The position numbers and the translations under genes were made by a program. Positions 1 through 8,394 of a stretch of 44,464 nt of DNA are shown here, one piece after another. The stretch comes from Microbacterium sp. (GTDB lineage: Bacteria; Actinomycetota; Actinomycetes; Actinomycetales; Microbacteriaceae), in assembly GCA_002703245.1 (NCBI GenBank), contig NZTV01000104.1, positions 1 to 44,464 of the forward strand, written 5' to 3'. How positions within the stretch are numbered: position 1 is the first letter of the stretch; every line of letters starts with the position of its first letter. Below the pieces are notes generated by a model that had not been told where the DNA came from, did not search any database, and worked only from the letters and a program-made list of their open reading frames with translations.

Positions 1-133
1 CGGCCTCGACGCCACCGAAGGCCTCTGGCTCAGAACCGGATGGGCAGGTCGCGCATGACACGCCCGACCCCATCCACACGTTTAGGCCGATAACCCTTAC
101 CTCGGTCTTGCCCCAAAGCAGTGACCAGAACAT

Positions 134-168
134 GAAGTCCCGGACCGCGAGACGCGTTCCGGGACTTC
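134..168 (-). terminator. Terminator hairpin behind tRNA-Asn
   Basis: The arms 134-144 and 158-168 are perfect 11-bp inverted repeats around a 13-nt loop. The hairpin begins 5 nt past the 3' end of the minus-strand tRNA-Asn. There is no long T tract, so this could be a weak or GC-type terminator. Bases 1-133 hold no gene that I can support. Confidence 0.6.
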
Positions 169-173
169 TCCTG

Positions 174-246
174 CTCCCCCACTTGGACTCGAACCAAGAA
201 CCTACCGGTTAACAGCCGATTGCTCTGCCAATTGAGCTATGGAGGA
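174..246 (-). tRNA. tRNA-Asn (anticodon GTT)
   Basis: The minus strand folds as a complete 73-nt cloverleaf. The 7-bp acceptor stem (TCCTCCA with TGGGGGA, one G-U pair) is followed by a D arm AGCTC...GAGC, an anticodon loop with GTT, and a T arm CTTGG-TTCGAGT-CCAAG. The discriminator base is G and CCA is not encoded. A possible -10 (TAGGAT on the minus strand) lies at 275-280, about 29 nt upstream. The tRNA also lies 59 nt downstream of the ABC ATPase gene on the same strand, so read-through is possible. Confidence 0.95.
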
Positions 247-305
247 ATATGTCCGCTGAGCGGGCAACCAGATGATCCTAACAGGATTCCCGCCGCGGGT
301 AGAAA

Positions 306-1106
306 TCACGCCCTGCCGTCTGCCACCAGCCGGTGATCGGCGTCACCGCTGGGCGTCCACAGGAGGTCGTCGGTGCCGTGTCCGGCCGCGATGGCGTGGC
401 CCGCCCGCATCACGATGACGTCGGCGTCCAGCCCGCGCACCACGTCGCGGTCGTTCGTGCCGACGAGAATCGCCATGCCGTAGTCGTCGCGACGGCGCAG
501 CATCGCATCGAGGGCGGCGGCGCGTACCTCCACGTCGAGGTTCGCGAACGGCTCATCGGCCACCAACAACTTCGGCTCGAGGATCAACGCCTGCGCGAAC
601 GCGACGCGCTGGCGCATGCCCGCGCTGAGTTCGTACGGGTACTTCGCCGCCGCCCCCAACGGCAGCTGCATCTCATCGAGCAGCGCCGCCACGCGTACCG
701 CGAGACCGCGCGCGTTGACGTTCTTGTCCCGACTGGTGATCGGGTGTCCGATCAGCTCCGACACGGTGAACCTCGACGCGAGTTTCGCACCGGCGGACTG
801 CGGCAGGTATCCGGTGAGATAGGTCAAGCGCCGCAACGCCCGTCGCGGACGCCGCACGCGGATGCCGTGCACGCGTGCGTCACCGCCGACGACGGCCAGG
901 CCGGACTCGGAGGCACCGGCGAGAACGGCCAGGAGGCTCGACTTGCCCGCCCCGGTGGGGCCCATGACCGTGAGCGCATGGGCGTACGGCACGGTGAAGG
1001 ACATCCCGTCCACCACACGTTCGCTCGGCGCACCACGCCCGGCACGCGAGATGGACAGATCGTCTGCACGGATCGCCACGTCTGCCTCTTCGATGCGCGC
1101 CGCCAT
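306..1106 (-). CDS. ABC transporter ATP-binding protein (orphan)
   Basis: This is a 266-aa nucleotide-binding domain of standard length. Visible motifs are Walker A GPTGAGKSS (residues 49-57), a Q-loop Gln near 103, the signature LSAGMRQR (160-167) and Walker B ending LLVADEP (180-186). The usual H-loop histidine is replaced by Asn218 in ILVGTNDRD, so ATP turnover may be altered. No permease gene is adjacent, and the partner and substrate are unknown. The ATG lies 45 nt behind dnaG on the same strand, so it is probably the last gene of the dusB-dgt-dnaG unit. The family call is certain; the transport role is inferred. Confidence 0.88.
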   Translation of the reverse strand: MAARIEEADVAIRADDLSISRAGRGAPSERVVDGMSFTVPYAHALTVMGPTGAGKSSLLAVLAGASESGLAVVGGDARVHGIRVRRPRRALRRLTYLTGYLPQSAGAKLASRFTVSELIGHPITSRDKNVNARGLAVRVAALLDEMQLPLGAAAKYPYELSAGMRQRVAFAQALILEPKLLVADEPFANLDVEVRAAALDAMLRRRDDYGMAILVGTNDRDVVRGLDADVIVMRAGHAIAAGHGTDDLLWTPSGDADHRLVADGRA

Positions 1107-1151
1107 GGCAACATCCTGCCGTGTCCGGGTCGCGATGACCAGCCGGGAGGG

Positions 1152-3002
1152 TCAGTCCTCCGCGTCGATGCGCTGCCGCTCCACGTCCAACTCGCGCAGA
1201 CGCAACCGGATGCGCCGGCCTTGCTCGCTGTCTGCGGGTACACGCTGGATCGCCCCCAACAGCTCCGTCTTCTCGGTCTGGAGCCCCCGCCGCACGAGGC
1301 GGCGCGCCAGATCGGTGGTCGACGCCTCCGCGATCTCCACGGTCGATGCCGGGAACGGCATGGTCAGAAGCTCCGATGCCAGCGACCGATACGGCTCACG
1401 CACCGCGTCGATGGCCTCCACCGCCCAGCCCGGCCGTGACACGTCGGCGGCTTCGGCGACCACCTGGCGTACCGCCTCGAGGCCCGGCGTGCGGAAGGGC
1501 TGGTCCACCGCACGGCGCAGCAGGGCCGTGTCGAGCCGATGACCGAATTGCAAGAACCCCATCAACGCGTCGCGTTCGAGCGCCGCGTCGGGCGTGCGGG
1601 GCAGATGCGCGATCGTCACCCGCTGCACCGGAGCGGGCTCCTCCGCGGCGGGGGCCGCGGTCATCCGACGCCGCTCATCAGGGTCCCGGCGACCCGCGCG
1701 CTCCACCTCCCGGCGCACATCCTCGGTGTCCATCCCCAGGCGGCGCGCCAGCACCCGCACATACTCGGGCTGGATGAGCGGATCACGAAGATCGGCGACG
1801 ACCGGGGCGGCCGAACGCAACGCACCGATGCGCCCTTCGACGGATGCCAGATCGTAGGTGGCGATGCGCTGGTCCAGGACGAACTCCACCATCGGAGCCT
1901 TCGACTCGATGAGTCCGCGCACCGCCCCGTCGCCGCGCTGTAGGCGCAGGTCACACGGGTCGAGCCCGTCCGGTCCGGTGGCCACATAGGTCTGCGCATG
2001 GAAGCGCTTGGCGTCCGCGAAAGCCCGGAGCGCGGCTTTCTGCCCCGCGGCGTCGGGATCGAAGGTGAAGACCACCTCCCCCGCCTGAGAATCGTCGCCC
2101 ATCACCCGTCGCAGCACCGAGATGTGATCGGCGCCGAACGCCGTTCCGCACGTCGCGATCGCGGTGGTGACTCCGGCGAGATGACATGCCATCACGTCGG
2201 TGTAGCCCTCGACGACCACCACACGGTGCTGACGCGAGACATCCCGCTTCGCGAGGTCCAGCCCGTAGAGGACCTGAGCCTTCCGGTAGATGGGCGTCTC
2301 CGGCGTGTTGAGGTACTTGGGACCGTTGTCGTCGTCGAACAACCGCCGTGCCCCGAAGCCGATCGTCTGGCCGGTCACGTCGCGGATGGGCCAGACGAGA
2401 CGACCACGGAACCGGTCGTAGACCCCGCGCTGCCCCTGCGAGACCAGCCCCGCCGCCAGCAGCTCCTCGCGGCTGAACCCGCGCTTGGAGAGCGCGTCCA
2501 GCATCCCCGACCAGCCTCTCGGCGCGAATCCCACGCCGAAATGGGCGGCGGCTCCCGCGTCGAACCCCCGCTCACCGAGGAAGCGGCGTCCCGCGTCGGC
2601 CTCGCCGGTGGCCAGTTGTGCGCGGAAGTACTCCGCAGCCGCCGCGTTGGCCTCGTACAATCGCGCACGCCCGCTGTTCTGCGGCGCCGCACCGCCGTCC
2701 TCGTAGTGCAGCGCGTAGCCGATGCGGCCCGCGAGACGCTCGACCGCTTCGGTGAAGCTGAGGTGGTCCATGCGGCGCAGGAAGGTGTACACGTCCCCGG
2801 ACTCACCACAACCGAAGCAGTGGTAGAACCCCACCTGCGGTCGCACGTTGAAACTCGGACTGCGTTCGTCGTGGAAGGGGCACAGACCCTTCATCGATCC
2901 GACCCCGGCGGGCTTCAGAGCCACCCGCTCCCCGATGATGTCGGCGATGTCGGTCCGCGCTTTGACCTCGTCGACGTCCGCCTGCCGGATGCGTCCCGCC
3001 AT
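1152..3002 (-). CDS. dnaG: DNA primase DnaG
   Basis: This 616-aa cytoplasmic primase makes RNA primers at the replication fork. The N-terminal CHC2-type zinc motif is visible as Cys41, His44, Cys62 and Cys65. The RNA-polymerase core follows, with the TOPRIM glutamate in VVVVEGYTDVM (Glu265) and the downstream FDPDAAG acidic motif. The C-terminal ~180 residues would be the helicase-binding domain, which is poorly conserved, as is usual. The ATG start overlaps the dgt stop by one base (TGATG), implying translational coupling. The dgt-dnaG pairing is common in actinobacteria. Confidence 0.97.
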   Translation of the reverse strand: MAGRIRQADVDEVKARTDIADIIGERVALKPAGVGSMKGLCPFHDERSPSFNVRPQVGFYHCFGCGESGDVYTFLRRMDHLSFTEAVERLAGRIGYALHYEDGGAAPQNSGRARLYEANAAAAEYFRAQLATGEADAGRRFLGERGFDAGAAAHFGVGFAPRGWSGMLDALSKRGFSREELLAAGLVSQGQRGVYDRFRGRLVWPIRDVTGQTIGFGARRLFDDDNGPKYLNTPETPIYRKAQVLYGLDLAKRDVSRQHRVVVVEGYTDVMACHLAGVTTAIATCGTAFGADHISVLRRVMGDDSQAGEVVFTFDPDAAGQKAALRAFADAKRFHAQTYVATGPDGLDPCDLRLQRGDGAVRGLIESKAPMVEFVLDQRIATYDLASVEGRIGALRSAAPVVADLRDPLIQPEYVRVLARRLGMDTEDVRREVERAGRRDPDERRRMTAAPAAEEPAPVQRVTIAHLPRTPDAALERDALMGFLQFGHRLDTALLRRAVDQPFRTPGLEAVRQVVAEAADVSRPGWAVEAIDAVREPYRSLASELLTMPFPASTVEIAEASTTDLARRLVRRGLQTEKTELLGAIQRVPADSEQGRRIRLRLRELDVERQRIDAED

Positions 3003-4345
3003 CAGACCTCGACCTCTTCGCGGGTGGACGGCACACCCGATGGGCGAGGCTCACTGTAGCGCGGGGCCCACACGCCCAGCGATGCCGCGTCGACCTCTCC
3101 GACGAGGCGGCCGTGCCAGTCGATCGCGACCTGATCGGTGAGGCTGGCGACCTGGTCGACGACGACCCGGCGTCGGGCGTCGTCGTCTTCCGCCGCGGCG
3201 AAGTCGTCGGCGAACTGCGGGTCCAGCGCTCCCGGCGACTCCCACAGCGCGGTCGCGAGACGCTTCAACACACGACGCTGCTCCTTGTAGAGCTCCTTAC
3301 GCCCCTCGATGGAGACCACCGTCGCCCCGATGATGCCCTTGAGCACGGCCATCTCCGCCTCCACGATGCGCGGAACCACCACGTGTGCGCGGTAGCGGGT
3401 CAGGAGCGGACCCTCGTACGTCTCACGGGTGGCGCCGGTCGCGGCGCGGGCGAACCGTCCGATCAGATCCGAGGTGAGGTTCTTCAGCCGCGCCAAGTCG
3501 GCTCGCGATGCGGTGAACCCGTCGATCCACTCGGGCAGACGCAGGAGGCGGTAGAGGGCGTCGGCCAGTTCGTCGCGTGTGAAGTCGTAGCCCACCCAGG
3601 ACTGGATCGCCGTCAGGAGGGTCTCGTGCTCGGCGGGGTCCGACAGCCGTCGCGGGTCCAGATATCCGTTGACCACGGCGTCCTCGAAGTCGTGTACCGA
3701 GTAGGCGATGTCATCGGAGAGGTCCATCACCTCGGCCTCGATGCAACGCACCCGCCCGGGCGCACCCGCGCGCATCCAGTGGAACACCGGCTCGTCGTCC
3801 GGGTAGACCCCGAATTTCAGCCGCCCTCCGGGGTCGGGGAGCGGATGTTCCGCCGTCCACGGGTACTTGCACGTCGCGTCGAGACTGGCCCGCGTGAGGT
3901 TCAGGCCGTGACTGTCCCCGTCGGGGCCGAGCACCTTGGGCTCCAGGCGGGTGAGGATCCGCAACGTCTGTGCATTGCCTTCGAACCCTCCGAACGGTTC
4001 GGCCCAGTCGTTGAGGGCACGCTCGCCGTTGTGTCCGAACGGCGGGTGCCCGAGATCATGGCTCAAACACGCGGTGTCGACGACATCGGGAGACAGGTTC
4101 AGGGCGGTCGCCAGCTCGCGCCCCACCTGCGCCACTTCGAGGGAGTGGGTCAGGCGGTTGCGCGCGAAATCCGCCGGAGAGGCGGGACTGAGCACCTGCG
4201 TCTTCGCCGCGAGCCGCCGCAGCGCCGCCGAATGCAGCACACGTGCCCGGTCGCGGGCGAACCCGTCCCGCTGGGACCGGTGCCGCTCGCCGACGAACCG
4301 GGCGGAGTCATCGCCGTCATACCCCGCGGGGCGCTCTGAACGCAT
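3002..4345 (-). CDS. dgt: Deoxyguanosinetriphosphate triphosphohydrolase (dNTPase)
   Basis: This 447-aa HD-domain dNTP triphosphohydrolase would split dNTPs to deoxynucleoside and triphosphate. Metal-binding HD residues are visible: His67 in RLTHSLEVAQ, His96-Asp97 in CLSHDLGHPPFGHN, and the later Asp in MDLSDDIAYSVHD. I chose the ATG at 4345, 10 nt after the dusB stop. The open frame extends upstream only as antisense-like, Arg/Ser-rich sequence inside dusB. The gene ends in a TGATG overlap with dnaG. Its place between dusB and dnaG suggests one transcript for replication and housekeeping functions. Confidence 0.94.
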   Translation of the reverse strand: MRSERPAGYDGDDSARFVGERHRSQRDGFARDRARVLHSAALRRLAAKTQVLSPASPADFARNRLTHSLEVAQVGRELATALNLSPDVVDTACLSHDLGHPPFGHNGERALNDWAEPFGGFEGNAQTLRILTRLEPKVLGPDGDSHGLNLTRASLDATCKYPWTAEHPLPDPGGRLKFGVYPDDEPVFHWMRAGAPGRVRCIEAEVMDLSDDIAYSVHDFEDAVVNGYLDPRRLSDPAEHETLLTAIQSWVGYDFTRDELADALYRLLRLPEWIDGFTASRADLARLKNLTSDLIGRFARAATGATRETYEGPLLTRYRAHVVVPRIVEAEMAVLKGIIGATVVSIEGRKELYKEQRRVLKRLATALWESPGALDPQFADDFAAAEDDDARRRVVVDQVASLTDQVAIDWHGRLVGEVDAASLGVWAPRYSEPRPSGVPSTREEVEV

Positions 4346-4355
4346 CGCGTCGTCG

Positions 4356-5522
4356 TCAGCCGCCACTGTGGTCCGATTCCGCTTCGGCCAGCGCATCGGT
4401 CGCGTCCGCAGCCAGCTCCCTGGTCTCCAGCCATCCCTCGGGTAGTGCCGGGCGCTTGGGGCTTCCGGCGCGACCGCGCTGACCCTCCGCCGCGGCTCCG
4501 GGGTAGGGGGCGTCCAGATCGAGTTCCCCGACGAGATCGTCGATCTCCGCCAGCGTCGACACGGTCGCGAACCGGGCACGCAGGTCCCCGCCGACGGGGT
4601 ACCCCTTGAAATACCATGCGACGTGCTTGCGGATGTCGCGGCACCCGCGACCCTCGTCGTCGAAGAACTCCACGAGTAGTTCGGCGTGCCGACGGAACGC
4701 CCGCGCGACGAAGGCGAGGGTCGCGTCCACGGGCGCGGCCGCGGTGCCTGGACCCCCGAGTGTCCGGGCGAGGTCGCCGAACAACCACGGGCGACCGAGG
4801 CAGCCGCGTCCGACCACGACACCGTCACAGCCGGTCTCGGTCATCATCCGCGCCGCGTCGTCGGCCGACCAGATGTCCCCGTTGCCCAGGACCGGCACGT
4901 CGGTGACGGCTTCCTTCAACGCGGCGATCGCCGACCAGTCGGCGGTCCCGGAGTAGAACTGCGAGGCGGTGCGCGCGTGCAGGGCGACCGCGGCGACGCC
5001 GGCATCCTCGGCGATGCGCCCCGCATCGAGGAAGGTGAGGTGGTCGGCGTCGATGCCCTTGCGCATCTTCACCGTCAAGGGCACATGCTCGGCGGCACGC
5101 GCGGCACGCGTGACGATGTCGCGGAACAAGCCGGTCTTCCACGGCAGCGCGGCCCCTCCACCCTTACGCGTGACCTTGGGTACGGGGCACCCGAAGTTCA
5201 GGTCGATGTGGTCGGCCCGGTCCTCGTCGACGAGCAGGCGGACCGCGCTCTCGACCGTGGCCGGATCGACGCCGTAGAGCTGGATCGAGCGCGGTGTCTC
5301 GGACTCGTGGTGGGTGATCAGACGCATCGTGGTCGCGTTGCGCTCGACCAGCGCACGCGAGGTGATCATCTCGCTCACATAGAGACCCGCACCGTACTCG
5401 CGGCACAGCCGACGGAAGGCGGTGTTGGTGATGCCGGCCATCGGGGCGAGCACGACGGGCGCATCCAGGGCGATCGGCCCGATGCGCAGTGCGGCCGCGG
5501 GCGCGGCGACGGCGGTGTTCAT
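4356..5522 (-). CDS. dusB: tRNA dihydrouridine synthase DusB
   Basis: This 388-aa TIM-barrel flavoenzyme reduces uridine to dihydrouridine in the tRNA D-loop. The N-terminal LAPMAGITN flavin motif and the catalytic Cys112 in DLNFGCPVPKVTRK are visible, followed by VKMRKG and GVVVGRGCLGRPW phosphate/FMN-binding segments. I prefer the ATG at 5522 because GGGAGA lies 9 nt before it; an ATG at 5531 would add three residues but has no spaced ribosome site. It is first in the minus-strand dusB-dgt-dnaG-ABC run and divergent from the peroxidase gene. Confidence 0.93.
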   Translation of the reverse strand: MNTAVAAPAAALRIGPIALDAPVVLAPMAGITNTAFRRLCREYGAGLYVSEMITSRALVERNATTMRLITHHESETPRSIQLYGVDPATVESAVRLLVDEDRADHIDLNFGCPVPKVTRKGGGAALPWKTGLFRDIVTRAARAAEHVPLTVKMRKGIDADHLTFLDAGRIAEDAGVAAVALHARTASQFYSGTADWSAIAALKEAVTDVPVLGNGDIWSADDAARMMTETGCDGVVVGRGCLGRPWLFGDLARTLGGPGTAAAPVDATLAFVARAFRRHAELLVEFFDDEGRGCRDIRKHVAWYFKGYPVGGDLRARFATVSTLAEIDDLVGELDLDAPYPGAAAEGQRGRAGSPKRPALPEGWLETRELAADATDALAEAESDHSGG

Positions 5523-5567
5523 CGAGACCATTCTCCCAGACTCGGGCCCCTCCTGCGGCGACGGCAA

Positions 5568-5573
5568 TACCCT
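5568..5573 (+). promoter_or_regulatory. -10 hexamer for leaderless peroxidase mRNA
   Basis: TACCCT fits the actinobacterial TANNNT -10. It ends exactly 6 nt before the ATG at 5580, so transcription would start on the start codon. No Shine-Dalgarno sequence is present. Confidence 0.55.
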
Positions 5574-5579
5574 GGGGAT

Positions 5580-6077
5580 ATGGACGACCTCTCCCCCGTG
5601 CGGGACATCCCCTTCGCCACCGCCGACGGCCGAGAGGCGACCCTCGCCTCGTACGGCGACGGAGTCGTCCTCGTGGTCAATGTGGCCTCCAAATGCGGCC
5701 TGACTCCGCAGTACGGGCAACTCGAGCAGCTACAGCGGTCCTACGGCGACCGAGGGCTGACGGTGGTCGGGTTCCCCTGCAACCAGTTCTTCGGCCAGGA
5801 ACCGGGGTCGATGGAGGAGATCCTGGACTACTGTGCGACCACGTGGGGGGTGAGTTTCCCGGTCCACGCGAAGATCCGCGTCAACGGGCGCGGCACGGCC
5901 CCCTTGTACGCGGCCTTGAAGAAGACCCGCGACGCCCACGGCAAGGCCGGGGCGGTGAAGTGGAACTTCGAGAAGTTCGTCATCACCCCCACCGGCGAGG
6001 TCCACCGCTTCCGACCGACGACCGCCCCCGACGACCCGGCGATCGTGGAGGTCATCGAGCGGAACCTGCCGCGCTGA
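5580..6077 (+). CDS. Glutathione peroxidase-family thiol peroxidase
   Basis: This 165-aa thioredoxin-fold peroxidase would detoxify peroxides in the cytoplasm. The catalytic tetrad is visible as Cys39 (NVASKCGLT, in the place of selenocysteine), Gln73 (FFGQEPG) and Trp128-Asn129 (KWNFEKF). FPCNQF (Cys67) is the second family signature. Cys85 in ILDYCATTWGVSFP sits where the resolving cysteine of thioredoxin-dependent members lies. As actinobacteria generally use mycothiol rather than glutathione, thioredoxin is the more likely reductant; this is inference. It stands alone on the plus strand and ends 4 bp from the convergent DsbA-like gene. Confidence 0.92.
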   Translation: MDDLSPVRDIPFATADGREATLASYGDGVVLVVNVASKCGLTPQYGQLEQLQRSYGDRGLTVVGFPCNQFFGQEPGSMEEILDYCATTWGVSFPVHAKIRVNGRGTAPLYAALKKTRDAHGKAGAVKWNFEKFVITPTGEVHRFRPTTAPDDPAIVEVIERNLPR

Positions 6078-6081
6078 TCGC

Positions 6082-6768
6082 TCAGGCGGGCGGGCCCACC
6101 GGCTCCGCCTCGCCGGCCGCGCGTTCCTGCGTGACCTGCGCGAGGATCTGCGCGAAGGCCTCGGGAGGTTGCGCTCCGCTGACCCCGTACGCCCCGTCGA
6201 TCACGAAGAACGGTACACCCGTGACGCCGTACGCGGCCGCCTGGGCCTGATCCGCCCGCACGGCCTCGAGGTAGGTCTCCCGCCCCAGCGCGCCCCGCAC
6301 CTCGTCGGCGTCGAACCCGACCTCGGCTGCGAGCGCGGCCAGCTCGTCGTCCCGGCCCAGGTGGCGGCCCTCGGTGAAGTAGGCCGACATCAGCCGTTCC
6401 GACATCTCGTGTTGCCGGCCGCGCTCCTTGGCGAAGTGCAGCAGCTGGTGCGCCTTCACCGTGTTCGTGTGGTGCAGCAGATCGAATCGGTACTCCAACC
6501 CGGCGTCCGCGGCCACACCGGTGACCCGGTCGAGCATCTGCTGAGCCGCGGCGGCGTCGACACCTTTGTGCGCGGCGAGGTACTCCGCTTCGCCCCCCTC
6601 GAAGTCGACCGGGGTCTCCGGCGCGAGTTCGAACGAGCGGAACGTCACGTGCACCTCGGGGGCGTCCTCGCCTCGGGCCGCGATGGCCTTCTCGAGGTTG
6701 CGCTTTCCGATGTAGCACCAGGGGCAGGCGATGTCCGACCAGACGTCGATCGCGATGGCATCCGTCAT
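6082..6768 (-). CDS. DsbA-family (FrnE-like) oxidoreductase
   Basis: This 228-aa protein has the DsbA/2-hydroxychromene isomerase fold of the FrnE type. The active site CPWC (Cys15-Cys18) is near the N terminus in DVWSDIACPWCYIGKRN, without a signal peptide, so it probably acts in the cytoplasm. The cis-Pro region is visible as GVTGVPFFVID, followed by GAQPPEAF typical of the family. Substrate unknown; roles in thiol redox or stress tolerance are known for relatives. The ATG at 6768 starts just before the conserved strand; ribosome-site evidence is weak. It lies 46 nt downstream of uppS on the same strand. Confidence 0.9.
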   Translation of the reverse strand: MTDAIAIDVWSDIACPWCYIGKRNLEKAIAARGEDAPEVHVTFRSFELAPETPVDFEGGEAEYLAAHKGVDAAAAQQMLDRVTGVAADAGLEYRFDLLHHTNTVKAHQLLHFAKERGRQHEMSERLMSAYFTEGRHLGRDDELAALAAEVGFDADEVRGALGRETYLEAVRADQAQAAAYGVTGVPFFVIDGAYGVSGAQPPEAFAQILAQVTQERAAGEAEPVGPPA

Positions 6769-6814
6769 GCCGTGTGCAACATCCGCACGCGGCGGTCGTA
6801 TTCCCGCGGAGCGA

Positions 6815-7624
6815 TCATTCCGAGGTGTCGGGCGTGTCGACCGCTGCCCCGAACCGGCGCTCACGACCGAGGTACGCGTCGATGGCGCGCCAGAGGTCCG
6901 TGCGCCCGAAGTCGGGCCACAACGTGTCGAGGAACACGAACTCCGCGTACGCGCTCTCCCACAGCAGGAAGTTGGAGGTGCGCTGTTCGCCGCTGGAGCG
7001 CACGAACAAATCGACGTCGGGCATCTCGGGCTGATAGAGCCGCCGCGCGATGAGCTTCTCGGACACGGCACCGGGACGAAGGCGACCGGCGGCGACGTCG
7101 TCGGCGATCGAACGCATCGCGTCGACGAGCTCGACACGACCGCCGTAGTTCACGCACATCGTCAGCGTCAGCACGTCGTTGTCGGCCGTCAGCCGCTCCG
7201 CATATTGGAGTTCCTTGATCACCGACGACCACAGCCGGGGCTTCCTGCCGGCCCACCGCACCCGCACGCCCCACTCGTTGAGCTGATCGCGACGGCGGTG
7301 CAATACGTCTCGGTTGAACCCCATGAGGAACCGCACCTCGTCGGGCGATCGCGACCAGTTCTCGGTGGAGAACGCGTACACCGACAGGTGCCTGACCCCG
7401 GCCTGGATCGCCCCCGCCACCACATCCAGCAGCGCCGCCTCACCGGCCTTGTGGCCCTCGACGCGGGTGAGACCGCGCCGGTTGGCCCATCGACCGTTGC
7501 CGTCCATCACGATGGCCACGTGCCCGGGCACCGCGCCGGCGGGGTACGCCGGCGGGTACTGGCCGGTCCAGTCGACCGGGCGGTACGGCACGGCGTCACG
7601 GTGGGTGTACGGCTTGGGGCTCAC
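6815..7624 (-). CDS. uppS: Isoprenyl (undecaprenyl/decaprenyl) diphosphate synthase
   Basis: This 269-aa cis-prenyltransferase extends allylic diphosphates with IPP to make the polyprenyl carrier for cell-wall and glycan synthesis. The catalytic Asp41 is in [21 protein letters not shown], the RSSGEQR diphosphate-binding segment and the C-terminal [15 protein letters not shown] block follow. The GTG start at 7624 overlaps the recO stop in GTGA, so the two are translationally coupled. The polyprenyl phosphate it makes would feed the GT2/GT-C pair encoded about 1-5 kb away. Confidence 0.95.
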   Translation of the reverse strand: MSPKPYTHRDAVPYRPVDWTGQYPPAYPAGAVPGHVAIVMDGNGRWANRRGLTRVEGHKAGEAALLDVVAGAIQAGVRHLSVYAFSTENWSRSPDEVRFLMGFNRDVLHRRRDQLNEWGVRVRWAGRKPRLWSSVIKELQYAERLTADNDVLTLTMCVNYGGRVELVDAMRSIADDVAAGRLRPGAVSEKLIARRLYQPEMPDVDLFVRSSGEQRTSNFLLWESAYAEFVFLDTLWPDFGRTDLWRAIDAYLGRERRFGAAVDTPDTSE

Positions 7625-8349
7625 GGGCGCCTCTCGACATGGGACAGGGAACGGATGCCGCGCTCCAGTTGCCACTGGGCGTAGGCGGCGATGAGGCCGG
7701 AGGCCGCCGCGGTGGCGGCGGGCGCGGCGGCGTCGACGGCGGTCCAGTCGCCGCGGATGAGCGCCGTCAGGTGCGACACCGCGTCGGGGTGCACACGTGC
7801 GGCGCCGGTGGGCGCGCACGCGGCGCAGACCATTCCGCCCGCCTGCGCGACGAACGACGAATGCGGCCCCGGCGCGCCGCATCGTGCGCAGTCCTCGAGA
7901 CCGGGTGCCCATCCCGACAGGGCCATCGCCCGCAACAGGTACGAGTCGAGGATGTGGCGCGCGGCGTGCTCGCCGCGCGCGAGCGCGCGCAGACCGCCGA
8001 CCAGCAGCAGGTACTGCTGCGGCGTGGCCTCGGCCTCGTTCAGACGGTCGGCCGCCTCCACCATCGCGCTCGCGGAGGTGTAACTGTCGTAGTCGACGAC
8101 GATGTCCGCACCGTAGGAACCCAGCGACTCCGCCTGCTGGACGATGTCGAGGGAACGCCCCTCGTAGAGCTGCACGTCGGCCACCATGAACGGCTCCAGC
8201 CGCGACCCGAAACGCGACGAGGTGCGACGCACCCCCTTGGCCACCGCGCGCACCTTGCCGTGGCGGCGACTGAGCAGCGTGACGATGCGGTCCGCCTCAC
8301 CCAGTTTCTGGGTGCGCAGGACCACGACTTCGTCGCGATAGGTGGGCAC
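7621..8349 (-). CDS. recO: DNA repair protein RecO
   Basis: This 242-aa RecF-pathway mediator loads RecA on SSB-coated gaps. The N-terminal OB fold begins at once ([21 protein letters not shown]). An all-helical domain follows, with a zinc finger formed by CARC and CAAC around residues 157-183. The start is GTG at 8349, with a -10-like GATAAT at the leaderless spacing upstream. Its stop overlaps uppS by 4 nt. The upstream gene on the same strand is the GT-C-like membrane protein. Confidence 0.94.
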   Translation of the reverse strand: MPTYRDEVVVLRTQKLGEADRIVTLLSRRHGKVRAVAKGVRRTSSRFGSRLEPFMVADVQLYEGRSLDIVQQAESLGSYGADIVVDYDSYTSASAMVEAADRLNEAEATPQQYLLLVGGLRALARGEHAARHILDSYLLRAMALSGWAPGLEDCARCGAPGPHSSFVAQAGGMVCAACAPTGAARVHPDAVSHLTALIRGDWTAVDAAAPAATAAASGLIAAYAQWQLERGIRSLSHVERRP

Positions 8350-8355
8350 CTCTCG

Positions 8356-8361
8356 ATTATC
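8356..8361 (-). promoter_or_regulatory. -10-like hexamer before recO
   Basis: GATAAT on the minus strand ends 6 nt before the recO GTG. It differs from TANNNT at the first base, so it is weaker evidence. The intervening GAGAGG could instead be a ribosome site too close to the start. Confidence 0.35.
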
Positions 8362-8394
8362 CCGCGCTCGGACCGGGAAGGAGGCAGGACCGGC

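Noticed and set aside
2..58. Possible 3' end of a plus-strand gene entering from the left edge (18 codons ending in TGA).
   Set aside because: Too short to recognise, and other frames are also open. There is no way to support it from this window.
5580..6077. Selenoprotein version of glutathione peroxidase.
   Set aside because: The catalytic position is an ordinary Cys codon, with no in-frame UGA.
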